From positions 1,471,326 to 1,535,325 of the forward strand of contig NC_135170.1 in NCBI RefSeq assembly GCF_041146795.1: 64,000 nucleotides of DNA. The letters run 5' to 3'. Below the pieces are notes generated by a model. That model saw nothing but the letters and a program-made list of their open reading frames with translations, ran no database searches and had not been told where the DNA came from. The DNA is from Maylandia zebra (taxonomy: Eukaryota > Chordata > Actinopteri > Cichliformes > Cichlidae). Below, piece by piece: positions 10,581 to 21,912 of this stretch. The translations under genes and the position numbers were made by a program. Numbering within the stretch: the stretch's first letter is position 1; every line of letters starts with the position of its first letter.

Positions 10581-12226
10581 AGTGCTGAACCTACCAGTGT
10601 AAATGTGATGGTGGAAGCAGAGGCCAGCACTTGGCAGTGCTAAACACAATAAAAGACTCACAAGTTCCTGCTCAAAGGTCAGCTGCCTTCAGATCAATCA
10701 TTAACCTGCAGCAGGTTGTGGCCTGATGTGTTTGTAAGAGTTTCACTTTCAGGAGGAGAAGATTTAAACGAGTCACACAAATGTGAACTACAAAGTCTGT
10801 GACACACAATTTATGCAAACTGCAGTAAATCTGACCTGAAGAAATCCAGTCTTCTGCCTGTTGTGGTTGTGACAGCTGCTCGTAGGAGAGTTTGTTTGTA
10901 GGAGGTGGAGATGTTCTCAGATCAAGTGCGTAATCGTCTCTTTGTGTAGACGCTAAAAGCTGTGAGCCAAAACTCTCTGCTCTGAAACTCTTCACTCAGT
11001 CCTCACGCTGAGAGTTTAGAGGCTGAACTTCTTGTTCCTCCATAACACTTTTCATGAAACAGCAGAAATGAGCTTGTGTTTCTCAGCAGTGCGCACACAG
11101 AGAACCGATCCTCTCTGCTCAGTCTGAACAAATCAAAGTGAAACGTCAGTGAAAACACAGCTGCTGATCAAACTGTGTCAGATTAATGCCTCAATGTTTC
11201 ACTGTGACGTTAAAAAATACATAAAAATGATTTAAAGAAGTAGGAGGCAGATTTTCACAATAAGAGCACTTTGTTTTTAATTCAGTTAATGTCAAACTGT
11301 CATCAACACCTCTGTGTTGTCTCCGTCTCTGAGCAGATTCAGGCATTACTCAAATAATAAAGGCTTTCTTTCACTATTATACTTTTCATTAGTCTCCAGG
11401 TTGATGATTATAAACAGAATTATTAAAGTTTTTATCATTTCAGGCTGAAAATCAACATGAATTTGGTTCTAATCAAAGAAGCTCCTTTAATGTGTGTCAT
11501 TAAAATCCTCACACAGACTTAAAAAGGCGACATTAACATTAAACTAAATGAAAGAAGCTTCAGCTGAGAGCTTCATGCAGTCATCATCAGCAGCTCATAG
11601 CAGTCACAGCTCTTTATTACGCAGCTTTGCAGGAATTAAAGTGGCTGAAGTGTCAGAGTTTGTGTGAGAAGCTGCTTCATGGACAGCTGTACACACGTCT
11701 TTATTATTTCTTCATAAATCAAACACACAGGTTTGTCTGCAGATGATTTAAAGTGTGTCGTTGTGCAGTTAAAGCTGTTGGTGTGACGCCCTGACCTCCT
11801 GTGAATGAAACAGCCAATCAGATCCATCAGAGAGAGAGCAGGAAGTGTTGTGTGTTTGTGACAGAACAAGGAAACAGTGATGATGATGAACATAAAGGTC
11901 CTCTGATGTTTCCTGTTACAGTAACGCTTGTTCATCTGTTGCTCTCCTACACTTTCCTATAAATAAAGGAGAAAAAGTCCGTTTAGTTTCATTTCCTACA
12001 GCTCAGAGTTACACTTCACATTCCTGCTGTCACATCAAAAAGCTTCACTTTGGTCCAACATCTACATGTTAACATGAAACACAGACAGACTCAGAACATC
12101 TGGAACATCTGCACTTTGACCCAAACTGTTATAGCAGGATATTTTCTGCATATTTCTTATGTTGGACCTGTTTGAACTGTAAATGACCTGTAATCATCTG
12201 TAAATGGTGTGAGACACACTGAGGCC
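10581..12226. other. Non-coding stretch
   Basis: AT-rich sequence with frequent stops in all frames. The short ORFs (up to 107 codons, -) have no recognisable domain. It may be decayed flank of an older NLR copy, judging from the duplicated block that follows. Confidence 0.4.
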
Positions 12227-12789
12227 ACCTACAGGGCAGCTGGGGAACAGCAGGGATCTGAAATCATACGAGACGTTAGTGAGTGAGAAGAACAAACGGA
12301 CTTAAGATGGCTCGAAGTGATCAAAGTTGATCTAAAACAGAAGATAAATCCACTGATTCTTTGTAAAGTTCATCTGCTGCTCACATGAATCCATGAAAGA
12401 TTTATTTCACTGAATGTTTCTTCAAAGCTCATTTCAACCTGTTGAAGTCATGAATGAAAGTGCAGACTGAGAGTGGATCACATGATGTTTGAGGTGTGTC
12501 ATGTGACATGTTCAGTATTGTCACACATGTCTAGATTGTCCCTGATATCATAACTGCTCAAACACTGATGATTATATTTGAAGAATTATTCCTGATGGCA
12601 GCAAAGTTTGAATGGAGCTCTCTGTCTGTGCTGATTTGTCGCCCTCTGGAGGTCAAAGCACAAACCTACAGGGCAGCTGGGGAACAGCAGGGATCTGAAA
12701 TCATACGAGATGTTAGTGAGAAGTTAGAACAAACGGACTTAAGATGGCTCGAAGTGATCAAAGTTGATCTAAAACAGAAGATAAATCCA
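12227..12789. repeat. A-B-A' duplicated block related to the NLR upstream region
   Basis: Two 126-bp direct repeats (12227-12352 and 12664-12789, both starting ACCTACAGGGCAGCTGG, about 95% alike) flank a 301-bp block (12365-12665). By eye the 301-bp block is identical to 36918-37218, about 480 bp upstream of the putative 5' non-coding exon of the NLR gene. It is therefore probably a leftover of a duplicated NLR promoter region. The ORF at 12568-12867 is incidental. Confidence 0.85.
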
Positions 12790-15599
12790 AAGCAGCATCA
12801 GATGAATGTTACCATTTCCAGTTACGGTGCCCTTCATCTAATATGGAAATGTGTTGTTTTTTTTTAGCCGTGTTGTTGTTCTTCCTATTGTGTTTAGGCC
12901 AGAGATGCTCTTCAAACAGCTGACAGACATGACCACATTACAAGAACATGGTGTGAGTCCGATTTGATATTCCAGTCAACGCTGAGAGACCTTAACCAGG
13001 AAGTCAGAGGTCAGCTGATGCTGCGAGCAGGAAGTGAACCGAGGGAAAGGTCCACTCTACTCAATCTCAAAGAAAATATGCTGGTATTTGTTGATGTTGA
13101 TGGTACAATAAAAATATATAATATAATAAATAATAAAATATCATGTGATGATGAGATGTGTTGTTGGTGTTTGTATTTTCTGTAAATGTCTTTTTTAATG
13201 TAAATGCTTTGTTCCAGACGGACAGGGAATCAGTTGCTGTACGATGACATCATCTTGATGTTGACGAGGAGGGCGAGAAAAACTAGTTTTGTCCTGCAGA
13301 TGGCGATCTTGCACCGTGTCCAGAGAGCCGACACTTTGATGGTGCTGCTCTACTCAGCTTACTTTAGCCTGGGTTGGACTCTATATGAGCAGCTTCCACT
13401 CTGGTTTCACTCTTAAACACACTTGTTTGATTTCACTTGTAAAAGTTGAAGAATAAATATTTTATTACAAAATTATTTGTTGATGCATTTTTTTAGGGTC
13501 AAATATCTTGTTTGATTTGAGGAATGAACTGTTAGGGTGGAAAAAGTGAATCAGGTTAAAATAGTGGTGCTTTATATCAGTGAAGATGTATAATGTAATT
13601 TAAAATGTTGATGATGGGTTGTAGTGGGCTTGTACTTACAAAACTGCCTCATTTTATTGGAACGATCCACAGTTGCATCCATTCACGGATGACATCTGAC
13701 ATCATTTGACATCTGGTCTGAACACGTTTGTACACAAGATGCCTCAGTTCTGGATGTTTCCACAGACTCCTCTGTGCACCTAAAGAAAAGGTCAAGGGTC
13801 AGCAGCACATGTAGTTGGGACAATTCTTCATTTACAAACAACAGTCGAACAAACTACACAATGATTTTCCTCCAATGACGACTTTTCACTTGCAGAAATG
13901 GTCCTGTGTGATTTCCAGGCTGTGATATAAAAACTAGTTCCTAATGGCAGCGACTCACTCAGTAAACATGTGTTTCCTTCACCAACCTCACACACAGATC
14001 CAATAAGATCAGGAAGTGGGCAGTATAGTACAATATGTGTTATTCTGTGCTGCACTGCCCAAACTAAAGATCTGCTGAAGTGTTGGAAATGATCCAGATG
14101 TTTATTTTGGACGATACAGCAGAAGATCAGACATGAAAGTGGAGATAACACAGAAGACCTGCAGCAAAGGTCAGAGGTCAGACTGGGCCCTGGATTCAAC
14201 AATGAGCCAATGATCATCAAGCAGTGACTAAAGCAGAGCCCTGACGTTCTGACATTCATCACACAGTCAGAACAAATGTCTGCTGATGACTTCATCTCAT
14301 GAAACGACTGATAGATGTCAGTTCATTGATCAGCTGAGCTGCTGATCTTCATCGTCACAGAAACATTCAGCTTGTTTCAATCAGTAAATAACTCCCACTA
14401 CTCCCAGTTTGAACTGTTCCCACTCAAAATGCTGTGAGAACAATGATCATTGTAGAACTTCACAAACATCACGTGTTGTTTTCCACATGTAAGATCAGCA
14501 AACACACAGAAACTTCCTGTTGCCACACACGGCCTCTAAAATCTCTTCCACGCTTTCTGTCTGAAGTCCACTCTCTGTGTCGGATCCACAGGAAACAACA
14601 AGATCTTATTAACATGGTTTTCAATGTGTCTCCTTCCAAAAAGTCCAACCAATGAACAAATGTGTGTATTTGTGGAGGCCGAACAAAAGCATGACACATT
14701 TCTCTGTTTCTATAAACTGGAGTCAAACACAAACATGAAGAGTTTCACTGACAGACTCCAAAATGCCCCCACAGTGGATCAAAGGGAAATCCTACAGTGT
14801 GGCCAGAGACTCTTAATGGCTCCAACATCAACACATCCACAATGTTGGATCCAGTTCTGCCTCACAGAGTTACTAAGACACACCCTCTGCCAGCATCACA
14901 ACAGCTCCACCTGCTTCACCTGCCTCCTCAGCATCTGTACACCTGAAGAGAAAAGAAAGGCTCCAACAGCTCAAATCTACAAAGGATTCATGAAGTTTCA
15001 TCCAACAATAACATGTTTGCCTTCCACAGTGTGCTGTTAGACACCACTGTGCCTCTGCCATTTCAAAAAGAGCAGCTTGGGAACATTTTGGCTCCAAACA
15101 CTTTGTGTTTAAGTTCTTTGTTTTCTTTGTGAAGCCGACAACATCTGGAGCTTTGTGACTCATAGAAACATCATTTTGTTCTTTAGATGACAGCAGATTG
15201 GGACTGAATAATCAATCACTATCAAACCAATAAAGACAAACATGCTGATTTTACAGGAACTTTGTTGGAGAAGCTGCAAAGACATGAAACTGGTGGAGAT
15301 CCCAAACCAGTTGATAGTGCTGGTTATTCCAAATAAAGCTGTTTCCCTTTGAGATGAAATGACTTTGTGTCCTGATATATAATAAAGATGTTGTTGTTTT
15401 TGAGCCCCTGTATTAAAAGTAGCTTAAAGTCAGCTTGAGTTTGATGTCTTTATGTCAAAGCTGCTCATGATGTTGAGCTGCTGATGGAATAAAAACAATA
15501 TAAAAGCATGTAGTCCAGACTTAAATGTAGCCTGTTGTTAGCTGAGGTCCACACACAGTGTTTGACAGTGTAAAGTGTGTGAAAGGGCTGCTGGTGGAG
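12790..15599. other. Non-coding stretch
   Basis: Several ORFs of 70-155 codons occur on both strands (for example 13204-13416 + and 13828-14295 -), but none shows a known motif, signal peptide or splice-supported structure. They overlap antisense ORFs of similar length. No RNA gene was seen. Confidence 0.4.
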
Positions 15600-15745
15600 C
15601 TCACTAGGATGAGCAGGTGACCACGAGGTGGAGAGCAGCTGGCCTGGCTTTGACCCGGGCCACGCCCCCTTTCTCTCTGCTTTGCTGTCACTTATCTTCA
15701 CTGCTCTGTCCAATAAAGCTGAAAAAGGCCCCGAATCAAAGAAAT
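15600..15745 (+). mobile_element. tRNA-derived SINE, 3' part
   Basis: The text AGAGCAGCTGGCCTGG is followed by a degenerate B-box TGGCTTTGACCCGG. Then come a CT-rich body, CACTGCTCTGTCCAATAAAG and an A-rich tail with AAAGGCCCC. This matches the general plan of a fish tRNA SINE ending in CCTATCAAATAAAGG-like sequence. It is diverged and probably 5'-truncated. Confidence 0.55.
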
Positions 15746-18700
15746 CTGCTGCAGCCTCTGAAACGTCTTCTGTTTCCTTCCCGACGGCTTTTTCACCGTC
15801 AGCCCATCAGACAGTCCAGCAGCATTTATGATGATGTCATGATGTTGGAGAGGCTGCTACGGTGGCCTCCCGTGACCCCCAGCCTCATCACAGCTGAGAT
15901 GCAGACATTTGAAAACATTCAGCAGACAACTGAATAACAGTCCAACACAACAGTCTGTGTGCAGACACACACTGACCTTTCATAGAGTCAAACACAGCTG
16001 GTTGAGTCATTTCTCTGTGAGTCTAAAGTGAATCTAGTATTTGAAAGTCCACTTCCTGTATTTGTTGTTGAAGACTTCTTCAGCTTCTTCTCAAGGACAT
16101 CAGCTGCTTGTTTGGCAGCAGAGGCAGTTAAGAAGCTTCCTGAAAAACACTGAACAGTGAGTTCACTGTGGCATATGACAGATTCAGCTTTCTGTGTGCA
16201 AATGTGTCTGTGTCGACCTTTCAAATGCTGTTGAATCCAAAACATCAGCGGCTCCTCGGCTGCTCGCTTCATGCACTTCTGTCTGTGTGACAGTCCAATG
16301 ACATCACAGCTGTTTCCAGCCCCAGTGTCTCAGGACTGGACACCTTTAAACATGTCGAGGATCAAACAGCGTCCAGCTAAACACACATGAAACTATCAGA
16401 GCTGACAATCATTCCAATAACATCTAATGGTTCATGTATGTAGACACAGGACTACAAGGAAATGGCTCTCAGCATCTGGCTGTGGGAACACATGAGTCCC
16501 TGTTTGTGTTCAGATTGTGTGCATGTTTTAGACGTGTGTCACATGTAGAAACACAACAATCCCACAATGACACACAGATGTGTTTGACACAGCTGTGCAG
16601 CTGTAAGTTGTTTCTAATGATTCATTGAAGCTCTTCTAACATTCTGGAGACGATCAGTACATGAATCTGTTCAACACGGCAACAATTTGACTTCAGTGTG
16701 AACGTTTGCATTAAATAACCTTCTTCATCCAGCTGACAGCATCTTCATCCTATGATGTGAACAGTTCCTCCTGTTGATGACAAACCTCTGACAGGATCTG
16801 CTTGAGGAGCTTTTTCATGTGCAGCTCTCTGAGCTCAGGGCTGAGCTGCTGTTTCATCTTTAAGAGCTGCTGCCTCCTCGCCGGACTTGTTCTCCTCTTC
16901 TTCTCCTGATGACACCATTTCTGCTTCATATTAAATTCAATAAAGATGCTGACATGTTTCTGTAGCAACAACATCATTGAATCTAGAACAACTGGAGCCA
17001 AACCAGTGGCTCTGCTGGGATCACTGGTGAGCCAACACTTCCTTGTTGATGCAGATTTCAGGGCTTCCTTTTGCTCCTCCGTTATAACTGTTCTCTCTTC
17101 TCAACACATGATGACACAAAGGAATCAGCAGTGACAAAGATGATGCTGAAGAGAAGCACACACTTCACACATATAACAGAGCAGTGCAGTTACACACACC
17201 TCTGCTCGACATCAGGCCTCAAACAAAGACACAAAACACTAACTTGACTCTAAACAGAAGAAACGAGCAGCTGTTTCTGTTCTGTGCTTATTTATATTTG
17301 ACACACATGCTTCTCTTTGTGCAAACACACATCGCACTATAAGGGTAACCTCGCACACAATGATTGGACAGCACAGTGATGATGCTGGGAGATCCTATAC
17401 GCAGCAACACAGAAACACTGAGAACTTTAAACAATGATGGAAAGTGTTATAAATGACTTGTTGGCCTCTGATCTGTCACAAACAGCTGAAACGTGTCTCT
17501 CATGAGTCACATGAAGGTTTTTGACAGAAAGGACAAAAAGTAGCTGCAGTCAGTTTGTGTCATTTTTATATTTATTCATCTGGGAGAAAAATCTGAGGGA
17601 CATTAAAATGTGTTTTCAACAGAGACAAGAACATGAATATAACAGAACAGGTAAATGAACATGTTTCAAGTAAACAGCTGGACTGATCAGGTCCAAACAC
17701 AGAGTGATAAACTTGTCAAACAGCTGTCATATCTTTATATAGAAGCTCTTTATAAATGCTGCTCACTGCAGTCTGTTTACTAATAATGTCAAAGTGTTAG
17801 AAACACAGAAACATCAGAATGGTCTTTGTTCACAGAAACCTGTCTGGGATCCTTTGTTGTTCTTTTGATGCAGAGTTACATTATAAATATAAAGAGTTAT
17901 TTCAGAGTCTCATCAGTTTTCCTGCATGTCTTTATTTAACACATCAGCAGGGCTGAAGCTCTCATGTTAAACACACACTGATCTATGGACACGTTCATGT
18001 GTTTCTAACAGAACCAGGCTGTTATCAGCCTGCACTAACATTATGTCACACACACTGAATGTAACAGTGACAGTTTACATCATCACACAATCAGCTGTGA
18101 TTGTTTCACTGTCATCAAACGAGTCAACAGGAAGTAGAATCAATAGAAACCAATCATTTACTGACAGCATGTCTGATGGAAATAAGTGCAGATTATGTAT
18201 GAAGTCTAACTGCACACAGTAACTGTGTTACAATAAGGACTTAACAGCGCCCTCTGCTGGAGTGTTTCAGTACTGCGTTAACTAGAATACACCACCTCCT
18301 CCTCACACCACCTGCTACAGCTCTACTCTTCTATGACTACAGTCATCCACAGCACTGATGTGAGGTCACATGGTTCATATGTAAGGAGCACAGCTGACCT
18401 CAGGTCAGTTTAATGACTGTGAGCAGCAGCTGTGTTATTGTCACTGTGACAGGGAGACACTCTCAGACACAGCGCTCATGTCAGCTTGTTCTCATGCAGG
18501 AGGATCAGGAGCTCCATGTTTGTCTTTCTGTTTGAATCATGATGTGTTTGTGCCATCAGAGTCTGTCATGAGTACTCAGGGTTTCACAGCAGCTCTTCTG
18601 GATGCTGACGAGGACTCCAACCTCATGTTTCACCTCTCTGAGCTTCTGATGTCTGTGAACACTCGTGTTTCTTCTCTGGGCTCATCTGGACAAAAACACC

Positions 18701-19690
18701 TTTCTGTGTTTGGCTGCAGCCTCATTCTGACTGACAGGAAGTGTGTTATCCATGAGCTGCACTTCTGTGAGGAAGTTTCCTGCTGTGTTTCCTGTCTGTG
18801 GACAAACACGAGTGTTCCAGCTGAGGACTTGGTTCCTTCCACCTGTCCATACAGGACATCACGCTGTCTGCAGCTCTGTAAATGCAGCTCCAGGTCCTTC
18901 CACGTGCTGCTCTGTATTTGTGCAGTTTGTAGTGTGTCCTGGGAAACGTAGCACACATGGTGTTCTTCTGCTGTTTCCTCCTTTCACTGAGTGTGAAACA
19001 CTGACGCTGTGCTGTTGTTCACAGAGGGGAGCTGATTCTAGCTGCAGCTGGACTCTGTCATCTAACTGAATGTGTTGGTGCTGATCACGGGGCTCTGAGG
19101 GGGGAGCAGCAGGAGGACTCTGGATGCTGACGTCAGTGTATCTGTGGAAGCTCCCACAGCGTGTCTGTCATTCAATATTGTGCTGTATATTGTATCTATG
19201 CAAAGATGAACAGACTGTGTGTTCACTGGTCTCTGTGCTGCAGCTCTGATGTCATCATCACTCCCTCCTCCACCCTCAGCAGTCCCAGCATGCTGCTGTG
19301 GTGCACCCCACCCTCACTCTACACCTGAGCCACAGACCACACCCTCCACCTCAATATACACCACAGTTTTCTCTGCTGTGGAAATGAGATCAGGAGGAAA
19401 TCATCATTATTATTATTTAATAAACGCTCACATTAATGTGGGCTTATTTGTTTCATATTAGAAACATTAGTTGAGTGTTTTTAGTATAAAATGGTCAAAG
19501 TCCCTCTTTTTGCTCCTCCCCTCACCTGTGGATGGGCGGTGCTGTTACCGTGGTGACAGCTTGGATGTGTTTCAGTCCTGCCTGGTTATCACTGCAGGAA
19601 TCTTTCACATTTATTACAGGTAATAACTCTGATTTTTCTGTGTATTATGAACCAAATGTATCCTGATACACACAGAGATGGATGAGCAGA
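15746..19690. other. Non-coding stretch
   Basis: The longest ORF is 18478-18951 (+, 157 codons), Cys/Ser/Leu-rich, with an antisense ORF of 108 codons across it. Neither looks like a known family. No repeats with clear ends were seen. Confidence 0.4.
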
Positions 19691-19692
19691 GG

Positions 19693-19870
19693 TTTTTTTT
19701 GCAATTTATGTAGTTACTATGGACTTAATGCACACATATTATTAAAATTAGGGCTATAACAGTTGTATTGATGTATAGCAACTTGAAATGCTCCCACAAA
19801 TGGCTCCACAGCATGTAAAAATATAACAAAAGCTCTGGTGGACTTGGTTCTGTGGTCAGTCTTAAAGGGT
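19693..19870 (+). mobile_element. Truncated copy of the TTAA-type MITE
   Basis: Matches the right third of the element at 25969-26600 (shared text TTTGCAATTTATGTA, TTGTATTGATGTATAGCAAC, GGACTTGGTTCT), ending TCTTAAAGGG. The left part is missing. It abuts the 100-bp block repeated at the end of the window. Confidence 0.75.
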
Positions 19871-19970
19871 GAAGTTAAACTCTGTAATCTTCACTGTGTC
19901 ACAGAGTTCAGTGAGTCCCGTTATTCACAGTATCAATCAGATCATCAGAGAACAGCTGATCAGCAATCAG
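19871..19970 (-). repeat. 3'-flank block repeated at window end
   Basis: 100 bases identical by eye to 63901-64000. The block lies about 95 bp downstream of the NLR stop codon at 20066 (- strand), so it belongs to the NLR 3' flank or 3' UTR. The second copy implies a tandem NLR paralogue. Confidence 0.9.
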
Positions 19971-20065
19971 TGGTGCCAACAGCGCCTCCTGTGGTGAGAG
20001 GATGCAATAATGCAATGTAGCATTTTTCCACTCAACACTTGCAGTCATGGAAACTGTCTGTTGGA

Positions 20066-20601
20066 TCAGCACAGGGACACTGAGGAACCACGAGACCAGA
20101 AACTAAACCCAGGATAAAGAGTTTGAGTGAATGTGGTGTTGAAGGTGTGGAGGTGGATCAGAGTGTCAGAGGAGACTCTGTAGAAGGACAGAGTGCCAGC
20201 AGGACAGTCCACATACACTGCTGCTCTGTTAGAGACAGAGGAGGAGGAGGAGGAGATGAATGTTTTTATTCTATTGTGCCAGACATAACAAGGACCATCA
20301 TCAGAGCAGTACAGACTCCAGGACTGATCATTCCATCCAAACAAACAGTCATCACTGACTCCTTTCCTTCTGATGCTTCTGTAACTCACTGATATATAAA
20401 CGTCTCCTCTCCACTCGACCTCCCAGTAACAGCGACCAGTCAGACCATTTCTACACAGCAGCTGAGGATAAAAACCATAAAATCTGTCTGGATGATCAGG
20501 ATATGACTGAACCTCCTCCACATGTGTCACCTTCCTGTTGTTGTCAGACAGTTGGAGCTTTGTGTTCACTGTGTTTGTGTCGATTGTGAGTTGACAGGAA
20601 T
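20066..20601 (-). CDS. NLR terminal exon: PRY-SPRY (B30.2) domain
   Basis: Begins after the acceptor TCTCCATCAG and ends at a TGA (20066-20068). The first bases (AT) complete a Tyr codon from the hinge exon, giving LRKYSCQLTID. PRY hallmarks are [19 protein letters not shown] and the SYPDHPDRF step. SPRY hallmarks are [29 protein letters not shown] and YPGFSFW. About 178 codons is normal for this exon. B30.2 here is the presumed ligand-binding C-terminus. It lacks disruptions, and + strand ORFs over it are shadows. Confidence 0.92.
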
Positions 20602-21548
20602 CTGATGGAGAGAACAAACACAATCCAGCTGCAGTTATTGATCCATCATCTGTTCATTGATTGACACTTTGATGATGACTCCTGACATGATGAAGATGGT
20701 TGAATGTGTGCTGCTTTGTTTTCATGAATCCCATTAAAAACACACTTACACTTCCTCAGACCTGGTCTCAACCATCGGACTCCAGCAGGCTCCACCCTGA
20801 AAGGAGGAGGGGGGTCAGAGCAGCACAGTCAGCATGCACACATGGACATTACATGGCTCTCACACACACACTGTTACACACTGAGCTCAAAGCTCGGCTC
20901 CACTGTTTTATTCAAAGAAATCTACATTTATTTATCAGCACATTTAAAAACAGCTTGAGCCAAAGTGCTGCACAGAGTAGAGAGAAAATAGGAAACATAC
21001 ACAGTAATGACTATAAAGACTGGTCAGGATTGAAAGCTACAGAGTACAAATGTGTTTCCAACCGGCTTTTAAAAATGTCCAGTGTTGGTGACGACCTGAT
21101 GTGAAGGGCGACTGTTCCAGAGTTTGGCTGCAGCCATCGATAAAGCTCACCTCTGTTTTTACGTCTAGTTCTGGTCAGAAGCTGCTTATCTGCAGACCTG
21201 AGGGCTCCACTTGGATTCTTTTGTTAAAGAGAGATAAGATGGAGCCAATCCATTCACAGATTTAAAGACAACCAGATCTGGAAGTGGATTCTACCACGTA
21301 CTGGTAACCAGTGGAAAAAGCTGGTGATGGGTCGTCTAGCACAGACCCACCGCTGGAACCAGACAATTGATGAGGGAGAGAACTGTGACAGCGCCGTTCC
21401 TTCACTTGACCTCAGTCGCTCTCGTCTGCTCCCTCGTAACACTGCTCTTTATTGAGCTTACATGAATATGCACAAGTTCATTATGACGTCTTACACAGGT
21501 ATGAACAAAGAGTACCAGTCTGTGCATAGTGTGTGTGTGTCTGTGTGT

Positions 21549-21601
<53 letters not shown>

Positions 21602-21880
21602 TGTGTCTGTCTGTCTGTGTCTGTGTGTGTGTGTGTCTGTGTGTGTGTGTGTGTGTGTCTGTGTGTGTGTCTGTGTCTGTCTGTCTGTGTGTGTGTCTGT
21701 GTCTGTGTGTGTGTGTGTGTCTGTGTGTGTGTGTGTGTCTGTGTGTGTGTGTGTGTGTGTGTGTCTGTGTGTGTGTGTGTGTGTGTCTGTGTCTGTCTGT
21801 CTGTGTGTGTGTCTGTGTCTGTCTGTCTGTGTGTGTGTGTGTCTGTGTCTGTGTCTGTGTGTGTGTGTCTGTGTCTGTGT

Positions 21881-21912
<32 letters not shown>

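Noticed and set aside
18478-18951. 157-codon + ORF, Cys-rich
   Set aside because: No recognisable cysteine framework or domain; a comparable antisense ORF overlaps it; no splice or promoter context.
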